A DNA stretch of 64,000 nucleotides from Gordonia sp. UBA5067 (GCF_002414845.1 NZ_DIAX01000073.1:11890-75889); one strand, 5' to 3'; shown: positions 27,544 through 37,837, numbered from the stretch's first letter. The notes: generated by a model from the letters alone, not told the origin. Made by a program: numbers and translations.

Positions 27544-27559
27544 ACTATAACGTGTTCTA
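27544..27559 (-). promoter_or_regulatory. KstR-like operator over the transporter -10 box
   Basis: TATAACGTGTTCTA at 27546-27559 (plus-strand reading) fits TNNAACNNGTTNNA. On the minus strand TATAGT (27549 to 27544) is a near-ideal -10 box and overlaps it. The predicted start lies about 30 bases before the TTG of the binding-protein gene. This sits in the 312-base gap 27507-27818, which otherwise holds a possible small ORF and, at the right end, a TAGCCT -10 candidate for the DUF732-like gene. Confidence 0.6.
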
Positions 27560-27577
27560 GATCACAGAAGGAGAAGA

Positions 27578-27688
27578 ATGCCAAAACGGACGAATCGCGC
27601 GGGTCCGTCGGCACTCTTGTTGCTGATCTTCTCCGGTCCGGGGCTCGGTGGGAAGTGCCTGTCTGGTGGATGTCTGGTGACCGTCTGA
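27578..27688 (+). CDS. Possible 36-residue hydrophobic peptide
   Basis: ATG at 27578 follows AAGGAG with a four-base spacer, an ideal ribosome site. The peptide begins MPKRTNRAGPSALLLLIFSG: a basic start, a hydrophobic stretch, then two cysteines near the end. It is divergent from the transporter operon and its frame starts 18 bases from the KstR-like box. No homologue is recalled and it is short, so chance is a real possibility. Confidence 0.25.
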   Translation: MPKRTNRAGPSALLLLIFSGPGLGGKCLSGGCLVTV

Positions 27689-27818
27689 GATATCGCCAAG
27701 AATTTCACCCACAACGCCGCTTAGGGGCTCAGGCTGCGCGGTTTGCCGTCGTCGCACGGGTAGCCTGGGCGGTTGAGCGCGCGGGGGAAGCCGGGCCGGC
27801 CGAGGAAAGTGGGAAACG

Positions 27819-28343
27819 GTGAAGGTGTTGCAGCGAATCACTCTCGCCGCGGGAGCGGCCGGGTTGATCGTGGCCCTGTGCACGGGATGTGGCGGTGACG
27901 ACTCGACGGCGAGCGCTCCGATCACCGCGACACCGGTGACTACCACTCAGTTCGAGTCGCCCACCTCGATAGCGGCGCCGTCGGGCACCGACACCTCTCG
28001 GCCGGGTATGCCGGCGACCGCGCCCAACCCCTCGACCACGCAGCCGAAGGACTTTCCCGGATCGACGACGAAGGCGGGCGCACCCAGCGCGCCGGTCAAC
28101 GCGAAGGCCCAGCGCTACCTTGCCGCGCTCAAACGCCAGAAGGTCACGATCATGGGTGACACCGACAACACCATCGCTTTGACGATGGCCCAATTCGTCT
28201 GCGATCAGCGCGGGAAGAACGGCGACCCGACGTCGATGAAGGCGTTCGTCGTCGCGGCGGTCGGTCCCGGCGAAAAGACCGTCGAGGCGGCGAACACCAA
28301 GGCGGACAAGGTTATTCGCGCTGCCCAAGAAAACTACTGCTAG
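27819..28343 (+). CDS. DUF732-like secreted lipoprotein
   Basis: 174 residues. Lipoprotein signal with lipobox near ALCTGC (Cys about residue 24), a Thr/Ser/Pro-rich linker to about residue 90, then a small globular domain (AQRYLAALKRQKVTIMGDTDNTI ... ending AQENYC), which resembles the DUF732 domain common in mycobacterial secreted proteins. A cysteine in VCDQRGK and the final Cys could form a disulphide. GTG start. Three bases separate it from the Rv3802c-like gene, so they are probably co-transcribed. Function unknown; position suggests a role with the mycolate enzymes. Confidence 0.75.
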   Translation: MKVLQRITLAAGAAGLIVALCTGCGGDDSTASAPITATPVTTTQFESPTSIAAPSGTDTSRPGMPATAPNPSTTQPKDFPGSTTKAGAPSAPVNAKAQRYLAALKRQKVTIMGDTDNTIALTMAQFVCDQRGKNGDPTSMKAFVVAAVGPGEKTVEAANTKADKVIRAAQENYC

Positions 28344-28346
28344 CCG

Positions 28347-29324
28347 ATGAGCCGCACCAAGACGGCTCCCGGCACCCGGCGGAGCCGGACCCGCCGTTGG
28401 CTCGTCGTCGCCCTCGTCCTCATCGCGGTGATCGGCCTGCTGCTGTGGATCCTGCGTGCGTGCGCGCCCAAGCCGCCGCCGCCGACCCCGCCGCCGACCC
28501 CGCCGCCCACGAAGGCCCAATCCGCCGACTGCCCCGACGTCGAGGTCGTGGTGATCCCCGGGACCTGGGAGTCATCGGCGCGGGATGACCCGTTCCACCC
28601 GCACGCCAACCCGAAGTCGTTGATGTTGCGGGTGTCGTCGGCGCTCGCGCAGAAGTTTCCGGCCAATCGGGCCCGGGTCTACACCATTCCGTACACCGCG
28701 CAGTTCCGTAACCCCACCAATCTCGGTGATCGGCAGGCCGACTACGACGTGTCGCGACGGCAGGGCTATCTGCGCACCGCCGGGCACATCACGGAGGTGA
28801 ACAAGCGGTGCCCCATCACGACGTTCGTCATCCTCGGCTTCTCCCAGGGGGCGGTCATCGGCGGGGACGCCGCCAGCAATATCGGCAACGGCCGCGGGAT
28901 CCTGAATCCCGAAGACGAGGGTCTGGTCATCGGGGTGGGGCTCATCGCCGATGGACGCCGGGTCGCCGACCAGCAGAACGATATCGGGCCCAACCCGCCC
29001 GGCGTCGGCGCTGAGGTGGCGCTCGGCGGATTCCGGAACCTGGTGCCGGGAATCACCATGAACGGCCCGCGCGAGGGCGGATTCGGCACCCTGCGCGACC
29101 GGGTCTCGGGCATTTGTGCACCCGGGGACCTGATCTGCGATTCGCCGACCGTCCGCAACCCGTTGCGGGCGGTGGGACAACTGGTCAGCGCCGCCAGCAA
29201 CCCGGTCCACGCGCTCTATGCGACTCCGAAGTATTGGGAGTACAACGGGGCGACCGCCACGCAGTGGATGTACGCGTGGGCGGTGGGCGTGATCGACGGA
29301 GCGCCGCACCCGAAGCACTTCTGA
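28347..29324 (+). CDS. Cutinase-like thioesterase/phospholipase, Rv3802c-like
   Basis: 325 residues. An N-terminal membrane segment (WLVVALVLIAVIGLLLWIL) and Pro-rich linker are followed by a cutinase domain with nucleophile elbow GFSQGA (Ser166) and a cysteine pair context (ADCPDVEVVVIPGTWESS, CAPGDLICDS), ending in APHPKHF. M. tuberculosis Rv3802c (Culp6), between the mycolyltransferases and fadD32, is an essential envelope thioesterase/phospholipase A that influences mycolate synthesis. Synteny, motif set and membrane anchor agree. Acts outside the membrane. Confidence 0.93.
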   Translation: MSRTKTAPGTRRSRTRRWLVVALVLIAVIGLLLWILRACAPKPPPPTPPPTPPPTKAQSADCPDVEVVVIPGTWESSARDDPFHPHANPKSLMLRVSSALAQKFPANRARVYTIPYTAQFRNPTNLGDRQADYDVSRRQGYLRTAGHITEVNKRCPITTFVILGFSQGAVIGGDAASNIGNGRGILNPEDEGLVIGVGLIADGRRVADQQNDIGPNPPGVGAEVALGGFRNLVPGITMNGPREGGFGTLRDRVSGICAPGDLICDSPTVRNPLRAVGQLVSAASNPVHALYATPKYWEYNGATATQWMYAWAVGVIDGAPHPKHF

Positions 29325-29421
29325 TCGACCCCTGGTCCTCGATCCAGCATTTGGTCGGTTCCGCGCGCACCGCGTACCGTATCGTCGGTTGAGTTTTGAT
29401 CGCCGATCGCAGGAGTGGTGC

Positions 29422-30393
29422 ATGACCCGGAAGTTCCGATTCGGAGCCGGTGGTGAGGGCAACAAAGAGGAGGGCGGCGCACGCAAGTTCGTCCAACTCG
29501 CCCAGACCGCCGAGGAATATGGCTTCGACGCCTTCGCGATTCCCGATCACCTGGGGAACCAGGTCGGCCCGCTCGCGGCACTCGGCGCCCTGTCGCAGGC
29601 CACGACCACGATCCGCCTGGGCACCTCTGTGCTGGCCAACGGCTTCCGGCACCCGGCCATTCTGGCGAAAGAGGCTACGACCATCGACGTCCTGTCGAAG
29701 GGGCGGTTGGAGCTGGGTATCGGCGCCGGATGGATGAAGGAGGAATTCGATAAGGCCGGAATCGAGTTCGAGTCCCCGGGCACCCGAATCCGTCGGCTCG
29801 ATGAGGCGCTCACCATCCTCGACGGCTTGATGCGTGGCGAGACCGTGGACTTCGACGGCGAGTTCTACCAGATCAAGGGCCTGGAAGGGAGTCCGCGTCC
29901 GCGCCAGGGCCCGCGCCCGCCGATCGCCGTCGGCGCTGGCGGCCCGAAGATGCTCGCACTCGCGGCCAAGCATGCCGACATCGTCTCGATCGCCCCCGGC
30001 ACGACGGCCGACGGCAAGATGAAACTGTCGGACATGACGCTGGAGAAGACCGCGGCCCGGGTCGACCGGGTCCGGGAGGCGGCGGGTGATCGGTTCGACG
30101 ATATCGAGTTGAACTGGACCATTGCCGTCATCGTCATCACCGATGACCGCGTCGCGACGGCCGAGATGGCGCTCAAGGCGCTCGACCAGGGCTACCCCCC
30201 CAACATTGAACGCGACACGACGTTCACCGTCGACGACGTGCTGTCGTCGCCGTACATCGCGATCGGCTCCTTCGAGGAGATCGCCGATCAGATCCGGCGC
30301 GTGCGCGAGCGGACGTCGATGTCCTTCGTCGGCGTCTTCCCGACGCAGATGGATGCGTTCGCACCTATTATCCCGATTCTTAAGGGAGAGTAA
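29422..30393 (+). CDS. LLM-class F420-dependent oxidoreductase
   Basis: 323 residues from ATG 29422, which is preceded by AGGAG with a six-base spacer; a longer frame from 29389 is rejected. Luciferase-like monooxygenase fold: FAIPDHLGNQVGPLAALGAL, RLELGIGAGWMKEEF and PPIAVGAGGPKML. Resembles the MSMEG_2516-type F420-dependent enzymes. This enzyme is not part of the M. tuberculosis Rv3802c-fadD32 junction, so it looks inserted. No KstR-like box was seen upstream. Substrate unknown. Confidence 0.85.
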   Translation: MTRKFRFGAGGEGNKEEGGARKFVQLAQTAEEYGFDAFAIPDHLGNQVGPLAALGALSQATTTIRLGTSVLANGFRHPAILAKEATTIDVLSKGRLELGIGAGWMKEEFDKAGIEFESPGTRIRRLDEALTILDGLMRGETVDFDGEFYQIKGLEGSPRPRQGPRPPIAVGAGGPKMLALAAKHADIVSIAPGTTADGKMKLSDMTLEKTAARVDRVREAAGDRFDDIELNWTIAVIVITDDRVATAEMALKALDQGYPPNIERDTTFTVDDVLSSPYIAIGSFEEIADQIRRVRERTSMSFVGVFPTQMDAFAPIIPILKGE

Positions 30394-30595
30394 GATAGCC
30401 GAGGATCTGCGCTCGACCGGCCGTACCGAAGAGGTGCGGCGGTTTGGTGATCGATGCGCACGATGGACCGGAAGCGATCACGACCTGACCTGACAAATGT
30501 CCCTTGCCAGCCGACCGTCCCACCCCGGGCGGTTGCGGTTGAGGGCGGAGAGAAGCCGAGGCCCCGGCGCGCGGGTGCCCGGCACAGGAGTACCA

Positions 30596-32503
30596 ATGCT
30601 GAACACCGAATTTGAACAGTTCCTCGACGAGAACGGCAATCTGTCCTTCAACGAGGATGCCACCCTCGTCGACTACGTTGAGCGCAACGTTCGCGATCAG
30701 GCGGACACGCTGGCCTACCGCTATATCGACTATTCACGTGAGCGCGACGGCGAGGCGCAGGATCTGACTTGGGCTCAGTTCGGCAAGCGCCTCCGGGCGG
30801 TGGCCGCCCGGTTGCAACAGGTGACCGAGCACGGCGACCGAGTCGCCATCCTCGCACCGCAGTCCCTGGAGTACGTGATCGGCTTCTTCGCCGCGCTGTA
30901 CGCCAGCAACATCGCCGTCCCGTTGTTCTCCCCGGACGAGCCCGGCCACACCGACCGCCTGCACGCCGTCCTCGACGACTGCAAGCCCACCGCGATCCTG
31001 ACGTCGACCAAATCCGCCGAGGCGGTCCGCGACTTCTTCGCCGACAAGCCGGCCAAGGAGCGTCCGCGCGTCATCGCCGTCGACGCCGTGCCCGACTCCG
31101 TCGGATCGACCTGGGTCGCCCCGGTCGCCGGTAAGGACCACAACAAGGACACCGTCGCCTACCTGCAGTACACCTCTGGTTCGACCCGGGTGCCCGCCGG
31201 CGTTGAGATCACCTATCTGGCGGTCGCCGCCAACGTTCTGCAGATTTACGACACGATCGAGATTGACCTCAATTCGCGCGGCGTGACCTGGCTGCCGATG
31301 TTCCACGACATGGGTCTGCTCACGGTGATCCTGCCGGCCCTCGGTGGCCGGTACATCACGATCATGAGCCCGCAGGCATTCGTGCGCCGCCCGGGACGGT
31401 GGATCAAGGAACTCGCCGCCGCAAGTGATGGCGCGGGCACCTTCGCCGCAGCACCGAACTTCGCGTTCGAGCACGCCGCCGCGCGGGGGCTGCCGAAGGA
31501 GGGCGAGGAGCTCGACTTGTCCAACGTGATTGGTCTGATCAACGGCTCGGAGCCGGTCACCGTCAGCTCGATGAAGAAGTTCAACGACGCGTTCGGGCCC
31601 TACGGACTGCCCAAGACCGCGATCAAGCCCTGTTACGGGATGGCCGAGGCCACCCTGTTCGTCTCCGCCACCGCGCGCGAGAACGAGGCAAAGGTCATCT
31701 ACGTCGATCGGGAGGACCTGAACGCCGGCCACCTGACCGTGGTCGACGACGACGCACCCAACGCGGTGCCGCAGGTGTCCTGTGGACAGGTGGCGATGAG
31801 CCAGTGGGCCACCATCGTCGATCCGGAGACCGGGGCCGAACGCGCCGACGGCGACGTCGGCGAGATCTGGCTCCACGGACTCAACATCGGCAAGGGTTAT
31901 TGGAACAAGGACGACGAGACCGAGGCCACCTTCCACAACAAGCTGGTGACGCCGCTCGAATCTGGCAGCCACGCCGAGGGCACCGACGTCGATGCCGACT
32001 GGATGGCCACCGGCGACTACGGCGTGTGGCTCGACAACGAGCTGTACATCACCGGCCGCGTGAAGGACCTGGTCATCGTCGACGGCCGTAACCACTACCC
32101 GCAGGACCTCGAGTTCAGCGCACAGGAGTCGAGCACGGCCCTGCGTCCCGGCTTCATCGCCGCCTTCTCGGTGCCCGCTAACGAGCTGCCGTCGGTGGTG
32201 TTCGACAACGCCAACAGCGGGCTGGCCTACGACGCCGACGATGCCGCCGAGCAGCTGGTCGTCGTGGCCGAGCGAGGTGTGGGCAAGCGGGTCGCCCCGC
32301 AGGAGGTGGCCGACACGGTACGGGCCGCGATCGCCCAGCGCCACGGCGTGATGGTGCGCGACGTGCTGCTGGTCCCGGCCGGCTCGATCCCGCGCACGTC
32401 CAGCGGCAAAATCGCGCGGCGAGCTGCGAAGGGGGCCTACGTCGACGGCACGCTCCGCGGGGGCTACCAGCAGACGGCTTTCCCGGACGCGCCCGACCAG
32501 TAG
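30596..32503 (+). CDS. fadD32: Long-chain fatty-acyl-AMP ligase FadD32
   Basis: 635 residues; M. tuberculosis FadD32 is 637. Start ATG 30596 has AGGAG with a five-base spacer; the frame upstream to 30497 is rejected. Adenylation motifs: [19 protein letters not shown], the family insertion region, [27 protein letters not shown] and [12 protein letters not shown]. Activates the meromycolic acid as acyl-AMP and loads it on the N-terminal carrier domain of Pks13. It is 11 bases upstream of pks13, as in all mycolate producers. A 5' spacer of about 200 bases precedes it. Confidence 0.97.
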   Translation: MLNTEFEQFLDENGNLSFNEDATLVDYVERNVRDQADTLAYRYIDYSRERDGEAQDLTWAQFGKRLRAVAARLQQVTEHGDRVAILAPQSLEYVIGFFAALYASNIAVPLFSPDEPGHTDRLHAVLDDCKPTAILTSTKSAEAVRDFFADKPAKERPRVIAVDAVPDSVGSTWVAPVAGKDHNKDTVAYLQYTSGSTRVPAGVEITYLAVAANVLQIYDTIEIDLNSRGVTWLPMFHDMGLLTVILPALGGRYITIMSPQAFVRRPGRWIKELAAASDGAGTFAAAPNFAFEHAAARGLPKEGEELDLSNVIGLINGSEPVTVSSMKKFNDAFGPYGLPKTAIKPCYGMAEATLFVSATARENEAKVIYVDREDLNAGHLTVVDDDAPNAVPQVSCGQVAMSQWATIVDPETGAERADGDVGEIWLHGLNIGKGYWNKDDETEATFHNKLVTPLESGSHAEGTDVDADWMATGDYGVWLDNELYITGRVKDLVIVDGRNHYPQDLEFSAQESSTALRPGFIAAFSVPANELPSVVFDNANSGLAYDADDAAEQLVVVAERGVGKRVAPQEVADTVRAAIAQRHGVMVRDVLLVPAGSIPRTSSGKIARRAAKGAYVDGTLRGGYQQTAFPDAPDQ

Positions 32504-32514
32504 GCTGGAACCCG

Positions 32515-35500
32515 ATGTCTGAACTAAATAACGACGCCGCGCCCGCCGCCGGCGACGACGAAGCCACCTCGACGCCAACATCCGCCGGCACCGCCGGGGA
32601 GACGATCGGCGACCTGACCGTCCCCGAACTCCGGGATTGGCTGCGCGACTGGGTGTCGCAAGCGACCGGAGTCCCCGTCGACCAGATCTCCGAAGATCGG
32701 CCGATGGAGGAGTTCGGCCTGTCGTCGCGCGATGCCGTCGCCCTCGGTGGAGACATCGAGGACAAGACGGGCGTCGTATTGACGGCCACTGTCGTCTATC
32801 AGCACCCGACGATCGCCTCACTGGCGAAACGGATCATCGAGGGCGACCCCGACGAGGGGCGCGACGAGCTGGATGCGTTCTGGGAGCGGGAGCGCAATCC
32901 CGATGACGACATCGCGATCGTCGGCTTCGCCACCCGCTTCCCCAAGGCCGGGGAGACGCCAGAGTCGACGTGGGAGGCGCTCATCACCGGGCGCGACGGT
33001 ATCTCCGAACTTCCAGAGGACCGGTGGAGCGAGTTCAAGGCCGATCCGCGGATGCTCGAAGTCCTCGAGAAGCGCAACTTGCGCGGCGGATACCTCGACA
33101 CCGTGAAGGCCTTCGACGGAGACTTCTTCCAGATGAGTCCGCGCGAGGTCGAGATGGTCGACCCGCAGCAGCGGCTGGTGCTGGAACTGACGTGGGAAGC
33201 GCTCGAGCACGCTCACATCCCGGCCAGCGACCTCAAGGGCGGACAGGTCGGCGTGTTCGTCGGCACCTCCACCAACGATTACCAGCTGCTCGCCGCACTG
33301 GGTCTCGGCGAGGGATCGGACGAGACTGCGGCGTACGCCCTCACCGGTACCGCAACGTCGATCATCGCCAACCGCACGTCCTACTTCTTCGACTTCCACG
33401 GACCGTCGGTAGCGGTCGACACCGCCTGCTCATCGTCGCTCGTATCCGTGCACCAGGCGGTGCAGAGCCTTCGCACAGGTGAGTCCGACGTCGCGCTGGC
33501 CGGTGGCGTAAACATGATCCTGACGCCCGCCGCCACCGTCGGCTTCGACACGATCGGCGCCGTTGCCAAGGATGGGCACATCAAGGCCTTCTCCGCCGAC
33601 GCCGACGGCATGGTCCGGTCGGAGGGGGGCGGGATGTTCGTCCTGAAGCGAATCGCCGACGCACGCCGTGACGGCGACACAATCCTTGCCGTCATCGCGG
33701 GTTCGGCGGTCAATTCCGATGGGCGGTCCAACGGCATCTTCGCGCCCAACCCGGAGGCGCAGGTCGCGGTGCTCCGCTCGGCCTACACCGATGCGGCAGT
33801 CGATCCGCGCGAGGTCGACTATGTCGAGGCGCACGGCACCGGAACGATTCTGGGCGACCCGATCGAGGCCGACGCCCTGGGCCGTGTCGTGGGCAAGGGC
33901 CGCGAGCCGGGCAAGCCTGCGCTACTCGGCTCGGCCAAGACGAACTTCGGGCACATGGAGTCCGCGGCGGGCGCCGGCGCCCTGGCGAAGGTTGTGCTGT
34001 CCTTGACCAACGATGCGTTGCCCGCGTCGCTCAACTACGCCGGCCCGAACCCCTACATCCAGTTCGAGGCGACCAACCTCAAGGTCAACGACGAGATTTC
34101 GCCGTGGCCGCGCTACAGCGGGCATGCGGTCGCCGGTGTGTCGGGCTTCGGTTTCGGCGGAACCAACGCCCACCTGGTCGTCCGCGAGGTGCTCGACACC
34201 GATCTGCACCCGGTCCCCGCGACCGTTGGAACGGACTCCCCAGGGGAGTCCGCCGACGCGTCGGCCACCGTGTCCGGCGATATCGAAACCGACGATGATG
34301 AGTACCTGACCGACGCCGAGCGCGCCATCCTGGCCGCCCGCGCGAGTGTGGACGCGATCCCCGCCGTCGAAGTCGAGGTCGATCCGGCCGACGGGTTCGG
34401 CCCCTGCGCGCAGGACGGCGCGGTCGTCCCGCTCGTCGTCTCCGGGTTCGTCTCGTCGCGGCGCCGCAAGGCCGCCGCCCGACTGGTCGAGTGGCTGACG
34501 TCCGCCGAGGGGAGGGCCACTCCGCTCGTCGACATCGGGCGCGCGCTCGCCCACCGAAACCACGGTCGTACCCGCAGCGTCGTAATGGCCCGCAGCCATG
34601 AGGATGCGATTAAGGGGATGACGGCGGTCGCGGAGGGCAAGAGCAATCCGATCGTGTATACCGCAGAGGCGCCCGATCCGGCCTCGGCGGTGTGGCTGCT
34701 GTCCGGGTTCGGTTCACAGCACCGCAAGATGGCCAAGCAGCTCTACCTGGAGAACCCGGTCTTCGCCAAGAATGTCAATCGGGTCGACGAGTACGTGCAG
34801 CGCGAGTTGGGCTACTCGATCGTCGAGGTGTTCCTCGACGACGAGCAGACCTACGGCATCGAGACCAGCCAGGTGGGGATCTACACGATTCAGGTTGCGC
34901 TCGCGGACACGATGCGCCACTTCGGCGCCGAACCGGGTGTACTGGTGCCGCACTCGATGGGAGAGGCATCGGCCGCATACATCAGCGGCGGATTGTCGCT
35001 GGCCGATGCGACCCGGGTCATCTGTCAGCGCTCCCGCCTGATGGGCGAGGGCGAATCGATGCTGACCGGCGACGACATTCGCCTGATGGCGCTCGTCGAA
35101 TACAGCGCCGAGGACATCGAGGCGGTCCTCGTCGACTTCCCCGACCTTGAGATCTGTGTCTATGCCGCACCGACGCACACTGTTATCGGTGGCCCGGAAC
35201 CCCAGGTCGACGCCATCGTCGCGCGTGCCGAGGGCGAGGGCAAACTGGGTCGAAAGCTGCAGACGAAGGGCGCCAGCCACACATCGCAGATGGACCCGAT
35301 ACTCGGTGAACTCGCCTACGAGTTGACCGGAATCAAACCGCAGCGGCCCACGGTGGGCTTCTACAGCTCGGTCGATCGGGAGACGTTCTACCGTGCTGGC
35401 CACGAGCCGGTGCACAGCATTGAGTATTTCCTCAAAGGCCTGCGCCACAGTGTCTGGTTCAGCCAGGCGATTGCGAAGTCGGTGGAGAACGGGCACCGCA

Positions 35501-37824
35501 CCTTTGTCGAGCTGTCGCCCAATCCGGCGGTGCTGATCTCCGTTGCGGCCGTGACATTCAGTGCCGGACTGCACGATGCCGAGCTGGTCGAGACCCTTCG
35601 GCGCAAGGAAGACGAGAGCTACGGGCTCATCAATGCGCTGATGAAGCTCTATGTCCACGGGCATCCGTGCGACGTTGCCGCCCTGTTCGGGAGTGGTGAC
35701 TTCGCGGACATCCCACGCACGCATTTCGACCGGCGCGACTACTGGTTGACCGCCGATCTGTCGAGTGGTTCGGGTGCCGGGCGTGTCCCGGGCAGCCATG
35801 TGGCACTGCCCGACGGCCGCCACGCCTGGGAGGTCAACGCCAGCGCCGTCGACGATCCGCGGGCGTTGGTCGCTGCCGCGGCGGGCCAGGTTTTCACTGA
35901 CGTGACGGTCGGGGCCGGCGAGGCCTACGGCGACTTCCCGTCGACGGGCACCGTGACCACGACGCTGACCCCCCACCCCGGTGGCGGCTCGGTCACCGTG
36001 CACGCCCCCGACGGCAATCAGTTCCGGCTGGTCTTCGTGGCCGTCGTTACCGGCACTTCGGCAAAGCCGGGTGCCGATGCGGCGACCCGCATGGAGACCG
36101 GGCCGGCGGCGTCGGACGGTGCGCAGCCGCGCACGGGCGCGGCAGCCTTCGACGACGACACTGTCGTCGTCGAAGACGAGGTCGTGGACAATATCGGCGA
36201 CAAGTGGAGCCCGGAGTCGGGTGAGAAGGTCGGCGACCGGCTCGCGCTGATCGTCGGCGAGTCGATGGGGTATGACCCCGAGGACTTGCCGCGCGAGGTC
36301 GCACTCATCGAACTCGGACTCGATTCGCTGATGGCGGTCCGGATCAAGAACCGCGTCGAGTACGAATTCGACATTCCGCAACTGCAGATGCAGGCGATGC
36401 GCCAGGCGAGCCTGGCCGACGTGGAGAAGTTCGTCGCATTCGCGGTCACCCATCGTGACCAGCTCGACAACCTGGCCGAGAACGCGGGCGGTGACGGCGA
36501 ACTCGACACCGCGGCCATCAACGCCTACATCGACGAGCAGATCGCGCTGGAGAAGGCGCCGGGCACCGGCCCCAAGCAGGCCGAGCCCAAGGAAGCCGAG
36601 CCCAAGCAGGCCGAGCCCAAGGAACCCGAGGCCAAGGAACCCGAGGCCAAGGCGGTGACGCCCAAGACGGTCGTCGTCGCCCAGGCCGCCGACCTGACCG
36701 ATCAGGCCGCGGTCGCCGAGGCGGCCGGGTCTGACGTCCCGCCGCGCGATGCCGCCGAGCGGTTGACCTTTGGCGTCTACGCGACGATCACCGGAAAATC
36801 GGCTGGCGGCATCTTCAACAAGCTGCCGGTGCTGGGGCAAGACGTTGCGCAGCAGTTGACCGACAAGCTCAACGAACGCACCGGTGGCGACATCGACGCC
36901 GAGGACATCCTGGACGCGGAGACCATCGAAGAAATGGCGGACTACGTCCGCAACTACCTCGACGCCGGCGCGGCCACCGACGGATTCCTGCGCTACCTGC
37001 GGCTTGTTCCAGAGGATAAGAAGTGCTACGAACCGGGTCGGGGTGATCGGGTGCCGCTGCTGTTGTTCCACCCGGCTGGCGGTAACACCTCGGCCTACGA
37101 GGCGCTACTCAAACGGTTGCCCGACGATCAGCCGGTCATCGGCTTCGACCGCGTCGAAGGCACCATCGAGGAGCGCGTCCGGCAGTACATGCCGCGGTTG
37201 CGCGAGGTTCAGCCACACGGCCCGTACGTGCTCGCCGGCTGGTCGCTTGGCGGCGGCCTGGCCTATGGCTGTGCCCAGGTGCTGCGCGAGGAGGGCGAGG
37301 AGGTCGCCTTTGTCGGGCTGATTGACGCTGTCATGCCGTCGGAGCGGGTCGAGGAGACGCCGGAGTCCAAGCGTGACCGCCTCGAACGGTGGAAGGACTT
37401 CGCCATCCGCAACTACGATCTCGACGAGGACATCCCGATTCCGATGGATCGGTTGGTGGAGGCCGATGACGAAGGCCAGTTCCAGATCATCATGGAGATG
37501 ATGGCGATGAGCAACACCAAGATCCCCGGTGGAATCATCGAGCATCAGCGGACGTCGTTCATCGACAACCGGGCGCTGACCAGCATTGATCCGACGCCGT
37601 ACGGCGGCAAGGTGGTGCTCTACCGTGCTGACCGCATGCACGACGGCGCCATCGAACTCGAGCCGCAGTGGGCCGAGGTCGATGAGGACGGCGGTTGGGG
37701 CCCGCTCGTCGGCGAGCTGGAGATCGTCCACATCGGCGGCGATCACCTGTCGATCGTCGACGAGCCCTTCATCAGCAAGGTTGGGGCGGATCTCACCAAA
37801 CGCATGACGAACTTGGGCGACTGA
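32515..37824 (+). CDS. pks13: Mycolate-condensing polyketide synthase Pks13
   Basis: 1769 residues. Domain order: N-terminal carrier (FGLSSRDAV, Ser71), ketosynthase (Cys305 in VDTACSSS, His440 in VEAHGTG, His480 in NFGHMES), acyltransferase (Ser814 in PHSMGEA), second carrier (GLDSLMA, Ser1271), a flexible Lys/Glu/Pro linker with repeated AEPK units (about residues 1350-1382), a carrier-like helical domain lacking the serine, and thioesterase (Ser1577 in AGWSLGGG). Condenses meromycolyl and carboxylated alpha-branch chains to the mycolic beta-ketoester and transfers it to trehalose. TAGGCT spans the fadD32 stop eight bases before the ATG and could be an internal -10. Confidence 0.97.
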   Translation: MSELNNDAAPAAGDDEATSTPTSAGTAGETIGDLTVPELRDWLRDWVSQATGVPVDQISEDRPMEEFGLSSRDAVALGGDIEDKTGVVLTATVVYQHPTIASLAKRIIEGDPDEGRDELDAFWERERNPDDDIAIVGFATRFPKAGETPESTWEALITGRDGISELPEDRWSEFKADPRMLEVLEKRNLRGGYLDTVKAFDGDFFQMSPREVEMVDPQQRLVLELTWEALEHAHIPASDLKGGQVGVFVGTSTNDYQLLAALGLGEGSDETAAYALTGTATSIIANRTSYFFDFHGPSVAVDTACSSSLVSVHQAVQSLRTGESDVALAGGVNMILTPAATVGFDTIGAVAKDGHIKAFSADADGMVRSEGGGMFVLKRIADARRDGDTILAVIAGSAVNSDGRSNGIFAPNPEAQVAVLRSAYTDAAVDPREVDYVEAHGTGTILGDPIEADALGRVVGKGREPGKPALLGSAKTNFGHMESAAGAGALAKVVLSLTNDALPASLNYAGPNPYIQFEATNLKVNDEISPWPRYSGHAVAGVSGFGFGGTNAHLVVREVLDTDLHPVPATVGTDSPGESADASATVSGDIETDDDEYLTDAERAILAARASVDAIPAVEVEVDPADGFGPCAQDGAVVPLVVSGFVSSRRRKAAARLVEWLTSAEGRATPLVDIGRALAHRNHGRTRSVVMARSHEDAIKGMTAVAEGKSNPIVYTAEAPDPASAVWLLSGFGSQHRKMAKQLYLENPVFAKNVNRVDEYVQRELGYSIVEVFLDDEQTYGIETSQVGIYTIQVALADTMRHFGAEPGVLVPHSMGEASAAYISGGLSLADATRVICQRSRLMGEGESMLTGDDIRLMALVEYSAEDIEAVLVDFPDLEICVYAAPTHTVIGGPEPQVDAIVARAEGEGKLGRKLQTKGASHTSQMDPILGELAYELTGIKPQRPTVGFYSSVDRETFYRAGHEPVHSIEYFLKGLRHSVWFSQAIAKSVENGHRTFVELSPNPAVLISVAAVTFSAGLHDAELVETLRRKEDESYGLINALMKLYVHGHPCDVAALFGSGDFADIPRTHFDRRDYWLTADLSSGSGAGRVPGSHVALPDGRHAWEVNASAVDDPRALVAAAAGQVFTDVTVGAGEAYGDFPSTGTVTTTLTPHPGGGSVTVHAPDGNQFRLVFVAVVTGTSAKPGADAATRMETGPAASDGAQPRTGAAAFDDDTVVVEDEVVDNIGDKWSPESGEKVGDRLALIVGESMGYDPEDLPREVALIELGLDSLMAVRIKNRVEYEFDIPQLQMQAMRQASLADVEKFVAFAVTHRDQLDNLAENAGGDGELDTAAINAYIDEQIALEKAPGTGPKQAEPKEAEPKQAEPKEPEAKEPEAKAVTPKTVVVAQAADLTDQAAVAEAAGSDVPPRDAAERLTFGVYATITGKSAGGIFNKLPVLGQDVAQQLTDKLNERTGGDIDAEDILDAETIEEMADYVRNYLDAGAATDGFLRYLRLVPEDKKCYEPGRGDRVPLLLFHPAGGNTSAYEALLKRLPDDQPVIGFDRVEGTIEERVRQYMPRLREVQPHGPYVLAGWSLGGGLAYGCAQVLREEGEEVAFVGLIDAVMPSERVEETPESKRDRLERWKDFAIRNYDLDEDIPIPMDRLVEADDEGQFQIIMEMMAMSNTKIPGGIIEHQRTSFIDNRALTSIDPTPYGGKVVLYRADRMHDGAIELEPQWAEVDEDGGWGPLVGELEIVHIGGDHLSIVDEPFISKVGADLTKRMTNLGD

Positions 37825-37837
37825 AGGGACCTGCGGG

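Noticed and set aside
34714..37071. Long minus-strand open frame (785 codons) opposite pks13
   Set aside because: Shadow of a high-GC coding strand: Arg/His/Gly-rich, no family motif, while the plus strand encodes all Pks13 domains.
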